NCBI GenBank assembly: GCA_030832095.1
Contig: JAURJT010000013.1
Span: forward strand, 35,146 to 99,145
Direction of reading: 5' to 3'
From: Gammaproteobacteria bacterium
Lineage (GTDB): Bacteria > Pseudomonadota > Gammaproteobacteria > Burkholderiales > Burkholderiaceae_B
Length of the DNA: 64,000 nt
Below the pieces are notes generated by a model. It did not search any database. It was not told the DNA's origin and worked only from the letters and a program-made list of their open reading frames with translations. Positions 59,389 to 64,000 of this stretch are shown one piece after another. A program made the position numbers and the translations under genes. The stretch's first letter is position 1. The number at the start of each line of letters is the position of its first letter.

Positions 59389-61665
59389 ATGTTGACGAAC
59401 ACAAAAGATATTGAGCAAGTCATGAAGGTAGTGGGTACCAGCCCAGTGCGCCCTGACGGTGTGCCAAAGGTGACTGGTCAAGCGCAATACGGCGCTGATT
59501 ATTCTTTACCCGGAATGCTATGGGCAAAAGTTTTACGCTCACCTCACGCACATGCGCGGATTTTGTCTGTTGATACGTCTAAGGCTGCGGCCTTACCCGG
59601 CGTAAAAGGCATCATCTTGGGTTCTGATTTTCCAGATCATCCCTTTGATTACGTGGGCCCCGAGCGTGTCGCGCAAAACTATTGGCACATGACGCGTAAC
59701 ATCATGGCGCGCGAAAAAGCGCTCTTTGAAGGCCACGCGATTGCTGCTGTGGCAGCGACGACCTCAGCAATCGCCGCTGAAGCGGTTAGCTTAATTGAAG
59801 TGAAGTACGAAGTCTTACAACATTGCATTGATGTTGAAGACGCAATGAAGCCAGATGCGCCTTTGCTCTTTGAAGACATGATCACGCGTGGTGTTGAGCC
59901 AGCGCCCAGCAAGCCTTCAAACATTTCTAAGCGTTTAGAGTTCAGCGTCGGTGATATCGCAGCGGGCTTTGCTTCGGCTGACGAAGTCGTTGAGATGAGC
60001 TTTAAAACCGCGGCTGTGCATCAGGGCTACATCGAGCCTCACTCATGTTTGGCACGCTATGGTGCTGACGGTCAGTGCGAACTGTGGTCAGCTAGTCAAG
60101 GTCACTTTGTGGTACGTGCGTACACTGCAAAATTAGTCGGCATGGAGATCGGCAATCTGTTGGTCCATCCTGCAGAGATCGGTGGCGGCTTCGGTGGTAA
60201 GACGGTTGTTTACGTTGAGCCAATGGCTGTTTTGCTTTCACGCAAAACCGGTCACCCTGTCAAAATCATGATGAGCCGCGAAGACGTGTTTAAGTCAACC
60301 GGCCCAACCTCTGGTTCGTCGATGACGGTCAAAATTGGCGTCAAAAAAGACGGCACGATCGTCGCCGCAGAAGGCCTGTTCAAGTTTCAAGCAGGCGCCT
60401 TCCCAGGTTCGCCAGTCATGAACGCGACGATGTGCGCGTTTGCACCCTACATCATCCCTAACGTTAAGTCAGTGGGCTTTGATGTTGTGAGTAACCGTCC
60501 AAAATCGGCTGCGTATCGTGCGCCAGGCTCTCCAATTTCTGCGTTTGCGGTTGAAAGCGTATTGGATATTTTGGCCAAAAAGATTGGTATGGATCCACTC
60601 AAGCTTCGTTTGAAAAACGCAGTGAAAGCCGGTTCGCCAACGGCTTGGGGTCCTAAGCATTCGCATGATGGCTATGCTGAAACGATTCAGGCCCTGCTTG
60701 ATCATCCTCAGTACAACAAACCGTTGGGCAAAAACCAAGGGCGCGGCGTGGCTTCAGGTTTCTGGTTTAACGGCGGCGGCGAGTCAACCGCCTCTGTGCA
60801 TATTAACGAAGACGGTACTGTCGTGATCGCAACGGGCAGTATGGACGTAGGTGGCTCACGCGCTTCGATGGCCTTGATGGCCGCCGAGACCTTGGGCGTG
60901 CCCTATGAGTCTGTGCGTTCAACGGTTGCTGACACAGCATCGATTGGCTACAACCATGTGACCGGCGGTTCGCGTGTCACGTATGCAACGGGTATTGCGG
61001 TCGTAGAGGCCTGCAACAAAGTGATCGAAGACTTGCGTCTGCGTGCATCGTTGATGTGGGATACCGACATCAAAAACGTCGTGTGGTCGGATGGCTATGC
61101 TAAGCCTGTTGATCCGAGCGTTGGTAATTTTGAACCGCTCTCCTTGAAAGCGATTGCAGGCAAGCGTGCGGTTACCGGTGGCCCAATTGGTTTTGAAGCT
61201 TCAACCAATGCAGGTGGTCAGGCTCCTGGCTTTTCAACACAATTTGTAGATGTTGAGGTTGACCCCGAAACTGGTCATGTCAAGATTCTGCAGTTTGTTG
61301 CTGCTCAAGATGTCGGTCGTGCAATTCACCGCGACTATTGCGCAGGTCAGATTGTTGGTGGTGTTGTGCAGGGCATCGGTTGGGCCTTGAACGAAGAATA
61401 CATCTACGACAGTAAAGGTCGTCTTTCAAACGCCGGCTTCTTAGACTACCGTATCCCGGTTGCCTCAGACTTGCCAATGATCGAAGCTGTCTTGGTTGAA
61501 GTGCCTAATCCAAGTCATCCCTTCGGTGTGAAAGGCGTGGGCGAAGCCAACATCGTTCCTCCGATGGCAGCGATCGCAAACGCGATTGAGAACGCCATTG
61601 GTCGACGCATGACTGAACTGCCGATGTCGCCTCCAAGAGTGTTGGCCGCGATTGATGCAGGCTGA
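59389..61665 (+). CDS. Molybdenum hydroxylase large subunit (xanthine-dehydrogenase family)
   Basis: At 758 residues this is the molybdopterin-binding subunit. GGGFGG (265-270) contacts the cofactor, and the catalytic Glu is at 719 in GVGEA. The active-site loop reads AAYRAPGSP (374-382) instead of AYRCSFR, so the Cu-binding Cys of CO dehydrogenase is absent and this is an aromatic- or N-heterocycle-, aldehyde- or xanthine-type hydroxylase. AGGAG lies before the ATG. The start of the next gene overlaps the stop by 11 bp. The substrate is unknown; the Bug receptor in the operon suggests an imported organic acid. Confidence 0.94.
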   Translation: MLTNTKDIEQVMKVVGTSPVRPDGVPKVTGQAQYGADYSLPGMLWAKVLRSPHAHARILSVDTSKAAALPGVKGIILGSDFPDHPFDYVGPERVAQNYWHMTRNIMAREKALFEGHAIAAVAATTSAIAAEAVSLIEVKYEVLQHCIDVEDAMKPDAPLLFEDMITRGVEPAPSKPSNISKRLEFSVGDIAAGFASADEVVEMSFKTAAVHQGYIEPHSCLARYGADGQCELWSASQGHFVVRAYTAKLVGMEIGNLLVHPAEIGGGFGGKTVVYVEPMAVLLSRKTGHPVKIMMSREDVFKSTGPTSGSSMTVKIGVKKDGTIVAAEGLFKFQAGAFPGSPVMNATMCAFAPYIIPNVKSVGFDVVSNRPKSAAYRAPGSPISAFAVESVLDILAKKIGMDPLKLRLKNAVKAGSPTAWGPKHSHDGYAETIQALLDHPQYNKPLGKNQGRGVASGFWFNGGGESTASVHINEDGTVVIATGSMDVGGSRASMALMAAETLGVPYESVRSTVADTASIGYNHVTGGSRVTYATGIAVVEACNKVIEDLRLRASLMWDTDIKNVVWSDGYAKPVDPSVGNFEPLSLKAIAGKRAVTGGPIGFEASTNAGGQAPGFSTQFVDVEVDPETGHVKILQFVAAQDVGRAIHRDYCAGQIVGGVVQGIGWALNEEYIYDSKGRLSNAGFLDYRIPVASDLPMIEAVLVEVPNPSHPFGVKGVGEANIVPPMAAIANAIENAIGRRMTELPMSPPRVLAAIDAG

Positions 61666-61936
61666 AGCGACTGTGATTCCTGTTAAAGCCGTTAAGGTGA
61701 CGTTCACCGCCGGCTTTAGCAGGCGTTACACCGACAGCATCAGGGAGTTTGAAGTCCAAGCAAAAAACATTCGTGGCGTCATACGCGCCATGAATGATTT
61801 GTTTCCTGGCTTGGGCGAGACGCTCGAAGAAGAAACCTCAATCGCCATTGACGGTGTGATTCATGAGGTCGATTACACACAGCCCGTCAAGCCTGGCTCT
61901 GAGGTGTTTTTTATACCAAGAATAGAGGGTGGTTAG
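61655..61936 (+). CDS. MoaD/ThiS-family ubiquitin-like protein in the molybdenum hydroxylase operon
   Basis: The 93-residue protein begins MQAEATVIPVKAVKVTF and contains AMNDLFPGLGETLEEETSIAIDG and SEVFFIPRIEGG; the C-terminal Gly-Gly (92-93) is the thiocarboxylation/adenylation site of MoaD and ThiS. Its ATG lies inside the large-subunit gene, and a GTG shortly after could also serve. General MoaD genes sit with moaE in biosynthesis loci, so a dedicated copy inside a hydroxylase operon suggests cofactor maturation or sulfuration for this enzyme; that is inference. The Bug gene starts 3 bp after its stop. Confidence 0.82.
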   Translation: MQAEATVIPVKAVKVTFTAGFSRRYTDSIREFEVQAKNIRGVIRAMNDLFPGLGETLEEETSIAIDGVIHEVDYTQPVKPGSEVFFIPRIEGG

Positions 61937-61939
61937 CGC

Positions 61940-62974
61940 ATGCTCATGCATACAGTTGGTGCAAGGTCTTTGAAAAATGTCACGCTTCAAACAGCACAAG
62001 CTGTGAAAAGCGTGATTTTTTTTATGATGCTGGGTTTAACGGCCAATGTCTGCGCGCAGGCGCGCGACACGGCAAACTATCCAGATCGCCCAATCAAAAT
62101 TGTTGTTGGTTTTGTGCCTGGTGGGCCGACCGACCTCTACGCACGTGTGGCAGCGCGTGGCTTGTCTGATGTACTCGGCCAACAAGTTGTGGTCGAGAAT
62201 AAGCCTGGCGCGAGTGGGGCGATCGCTGCCACTGCTGTTGCAGGCGCAGCGGCTGATGGCTACACATTACTTGCGCATGTCGTGTCTGACATTATCACGC
62301 CGATTGCCAACAAAAAAGCCGGCTATAACCTTGAGCGCGATTTCACAGCGATTGGTTTGATCGCCAGTGCCCCAAATGTGTTGGTGGTGCATCCCTCAAT
62401 TCCCGTGAACTCTGTGCAAGAGTTGATTGCGTACGCCAAGAAAAATCCAAACACCTTGAATTATGGTTCTGCCGGTGTTGGTACGGTCAGTCACCTTGCG
62501 GGTGCACTGCTTGAGGCTGAAGCGCAGACGCCGCTTGCGCATATTCAATACAAAGGCACGAATGGTGCGCAGCTAGATTTGTTAGCCGGTCGTATCACTG
62601 TGATGTTTGATAACTTAGGAAACGGTTTAAGCAATGCACAGGCAGGTAAATTGAAAGCGTTGGCAGTGACTTCGGCGCAGCCTTGGCCTGCGGCAGCAGG
62701 GATTCCGACGATGGTGCAAAGCGGTTTTCCAGGCTCGACGATTTTGTCAGTGTTTGGTTTGGTGACGCCAGCTGGTACACCCGTTGCCGTGGTCAACAAA
62801 CTCTCGGCCGCGCTGAGTCAAACCTTGCGCACTGAGGCTAATCGTAAAAGCATTATTGATTCGGGTGCTCAGCCTGGTGAGTTAGCCGCTGAAGCGTACG
62901 GTAAATATATCGCCGCTGAATCGCGTCGGTGGGAAGGCTTCTTAGCGAAGCACCCAGAGATCATGAAGCAATAG
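61940..62974 (+). CDS. Bug/TctC-family receptor, last gene of the molybdenum hydroxylase operon
   Basis: The 344-residue protein starts 3 bp after the MoaD-like gene, which is the tightest coupling of a Bug receptor to an enzyme operon in the window. The signal peptide is long (MLMHTVGARSLKNVTLQTAQAV, then VIFFMMLGLTANVCAQA). Mature blocks: YPDRPIKIVVGFVPGGPTD, VVVENKPGASGAIAA and IQYKGTNGAQLDLLAGR. It likely binds the substrate of the hydroxylase. It converges with the NMT1-like gene (4-bp gap). Confidence 0.92.
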   Translation: MLMHTVGARSLKNVTLQTAQAVKSVIFFMMLGLTANVCAQARDTANYPDRPIKIVVGFVPGGPTDLYARVAARGLSDVLGQQVVVENKPGASGAIAATAVAGAAADGYTLLAHVVSDIITPIANKKAGYNLERDFTAIGLIASAPNVLVVHPSIPVNSVQELIAYAKKNPNTLNYGSAGVGTVSHLAGALLEAEAQTPLAHIQYKGTNGAQLDLLAGRITVMFDNLGNGLSNAQAGKLKALAVTSAQPWPAAAGIPTMVQSGFPGSTILSVFGLVTPAGTPVAVVNKLSAALSQTLRTEANRKSIIDSGAQPGELAAEAYGKYIAAESRRWEGFLAKHPEIMKQ

Positions 62975-62978
62975 GAGA

Positions 62979-63884
62979 CTACAACGACCGCCGCGCTTCA
63001 TCCAGATAGCTGTGGTTGATATAAGACTTTGCTTCTGTATCAGCGCGCTTCGGAATCGCTCTTAACAAAGCACTGATATCGATTAAGGTCTGAATCGATT
63101 CTGGATTTGCCTGGGCATCACGCGGAAAAATCTCGCTTGCCGTGTATTCATCCCAAGCACGATCAGCATACTCGGCGGTGATGCCGGTTTCGAGCATGGC
63201 GATTGCTCGGCAACCATCTTTGTTTGCATAAAACCATTCGTGTGCACGAATGAAGGCACGCATAAAACGAATGACGGTGTCATGATTCGCACGAGCCCAA
63301 CGGCCATCGATGTTCAGTGACGTGAATTGAAACCACGGAAACTCATCGCGCGGCTCGCACAGCGAGTTGAATCCTTGGTCAAGTGCGATGTAATTTAAGG
63401 GGGCACCTTGTAAGCCCGCATCAATCTCACCGCTTTGCAGCTTCTCCCAGCGGGCCAGAATAGGGCCACAGGCTACGATTTTATAATCTTGTGGATAGTG
63501 TAAGCCATGCGCTGCCATCAGCTTCATGACAAGTGAAGAGCTACCCGCGTCAATCGATGAGACTCCGATCGTTTTGCCTCGCAGGTCTGAAAAAGACTTC
63601 ACGTCCTTACCGGATATCATCGAGAAGGGCAGACGGTTCACATTACCGCCAATAATTTCGAGATGCCCGCCACCTTCACTATCCAAGATAATGTGTTCGG
63701 TCACACCCAAGGCAATGTCCATCCGGCCATCTTGAAGGCGTCGCCACACCTCATCGATCGGCTCGTGTAAGTCAATTGTGACGTCAAGCCCTTCGTCTGT
63801 GAACATCCCCTGATGGACGGCGATCCAAAAGGGCATGTTGAAATAGTTTCTAGAGATAGCGCCAGCAACGATTTTTTTCATCAT
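62979..63884 (-). CDS. NMT1/SsuA-like substrate-binding-fold protein without signal peptide
   Basis: The 301-residue protein starts MMKKIVAGAISRNYFNMPFWIAVHQGMF. The block FWIAVHQGMFTDEGLDV, followed by DGRMDIALGVTE and LRGKTIGVSSIDAGSSSLVM, matches the NMT1/THI5-like periplasmic-binding-protein fold (PF09084 group). There is no signal peptide and no TM helix in the first 60 residues, so it is probably cytoplasmic unless a start further upstream is used; that would need a TTG at 63908 and still gives no signal. Some binding-protein-fold members are enzymes (thiamine synthesis, decarboxylases). No ABC genes are seen; the upstream region to the window end shows no clear promoter. Confidence 0.78.
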   Translation of the reverse strand: MMKKIVAGAISRNYFNMPFWIAVHQGMFTDEGLDVTIDLHEPIDEVWRRLQDGRMDIALGVTEHIILDSEGGGHLEIIGGNVNRLPFSMISGKDVKSFSDLRGKTIGVSSIDAGSSSLVMKLMAAHGLHYPQDYKIVACGPILARWEKLQSGEIDAGLQGAPLNYIALDQGFNSLCEPRDEFPWFQFTSLNIDGRWARANHDTVIRFMRAFIRAHEWFYANKDGCRAIAMLETGITAEYADRAWDEYTASEIFPRDAQANPESIQTLIDISALLRAIPKRADTEAKSYINHSYLDEARRSL

Positions 63885-64000
63885 TTTTTTGTAGAGTGAT
63901 TGCGCCAATACTTTACTGCAAAAAACCTAAGCGCGAGACTTGACGCGTTAGCAATCAGAAAAACATAAAAGCTGCAGGACTATTCTTGGTGAAAGTAGCA

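Noticed and set aside
59389..61665. Carbon monoxide dehydrogenase assignment for the CoxMSL-like operon
   Set aside because: The large subunit has AYRAPG in place of the CODH-specific AYRCSFR motif, so the Cu-binding cysteine is missing; it is a hydroxylase of the same superfamily.
1..64000. tRNA genes, rRNA, CRISPR arrays, insertion sequences, prophage genes
   Set aside because: I looked for cloverleaf-like stretches, regularly spaced repeats and transposase or integrase motifs and saw none; detection by eye would miss degenerate cases.

Overview
The window looks like a chromosomal stretch from a betaproteobacterium of the order Burkholderiales, probably close to Alcaligenaceae or Comamonadaceae. 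The main reason is twelve separate genes for Bug/TctC-type solute receptors, a family that is greatly expanded in those lineages. The rest of the gene set fits as well: MmgE/PrpD, DUF849/BKACE, RraA, TauD, CoxMSL-type molybdenum hydroxylase and AtuA/DUF4387 proteins. I see no tRNA, rRNA, CRISPR array, transposase, integrase or phage gene. I call 58 protein genes; the first is cut by the left edge.

Layout. 1-2865 (minus): two adjacent Bug receptors followed by an FMN-dependent alpha-hydroxy-acid oxidase that runs off the left edge. 3248-8936 (plus): a three-gene RND efflux operon (outer-membrane lipoprotein, adaptor, pump). 9012-15759: an orphan family-5 ABC binding protein, then a MoxR module with two BatA-like vWA membrane proteins at its two ends, a membrane-anchored trypsin-like protease without a PDZ domain, a MoxR ATPase and a DUF58 protein. 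15895-17568: a NUDIX plus metallo-beta-lactamase fusion. 17757-23815 (plus): Bug receptor, ThDP enzyme, MmgE/PrpD, DUF4387 and AtuA-like proteins. 23834-27478: lactonase and Bug receptor (minus) divergent from a second MmgE/PrpD. 27511-30753 (minus): glutaredoxin-DinB fusion, Bug receptor and a three-gene nitrile hydratase/thiocyanate hydrolase-like enzyme with a His-rich metal-binding tail.

30913-37846: isochorismatase-RraA-BKACE operon (minus), flavin reductase-amidohydrolase operon (plus), TauE-like exporter, TauD-like oxygenase and class II aldolase. 38042-41528 (minus): two Asp/Glu-racemase-fold proteins that lack the catalytic cysteines, a TauD dioxygenase and a Bug receptor. 41670-47391: Bug receptor, two PEP-mutase/isocitrate-lyase family lyases, an MFS exporter, a GFA-family protein and a third cysteine-deficient racemase-fold protein. 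47373-54933: two acyl-CoA-synthetase-like ligases, an atypical SDR and three Bug receptors. 55060-57849 (minus): Bug receptor and N-acyl-D-amino-acid-deacylase-like amidohydrolase. 58037-62974 (plus): molybdenum hydroxylase operon (FAD, Fe-S and Mo subunits) with its own MoaD-like protein and a Bug receptor. 62979-63884 (minus): an NMT1-like binding protein with no export signal.

How it works together: most clusters pair one periplasmic receptor with a few cytoplasmic enzymes for organic acids, amides or ring-derived acids. The window therefore reads as an array of small uptake-plus-catabolism modules. No permease (TctA/TctB or ABC) and no transcription factor is encoded here, so receptors must share transporters encoded elsewhere and regulation must come from distant genes. 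Several gene ends are unusual: stop codons sit in hairpin loops or inside short tandem duplications of the gene tail.
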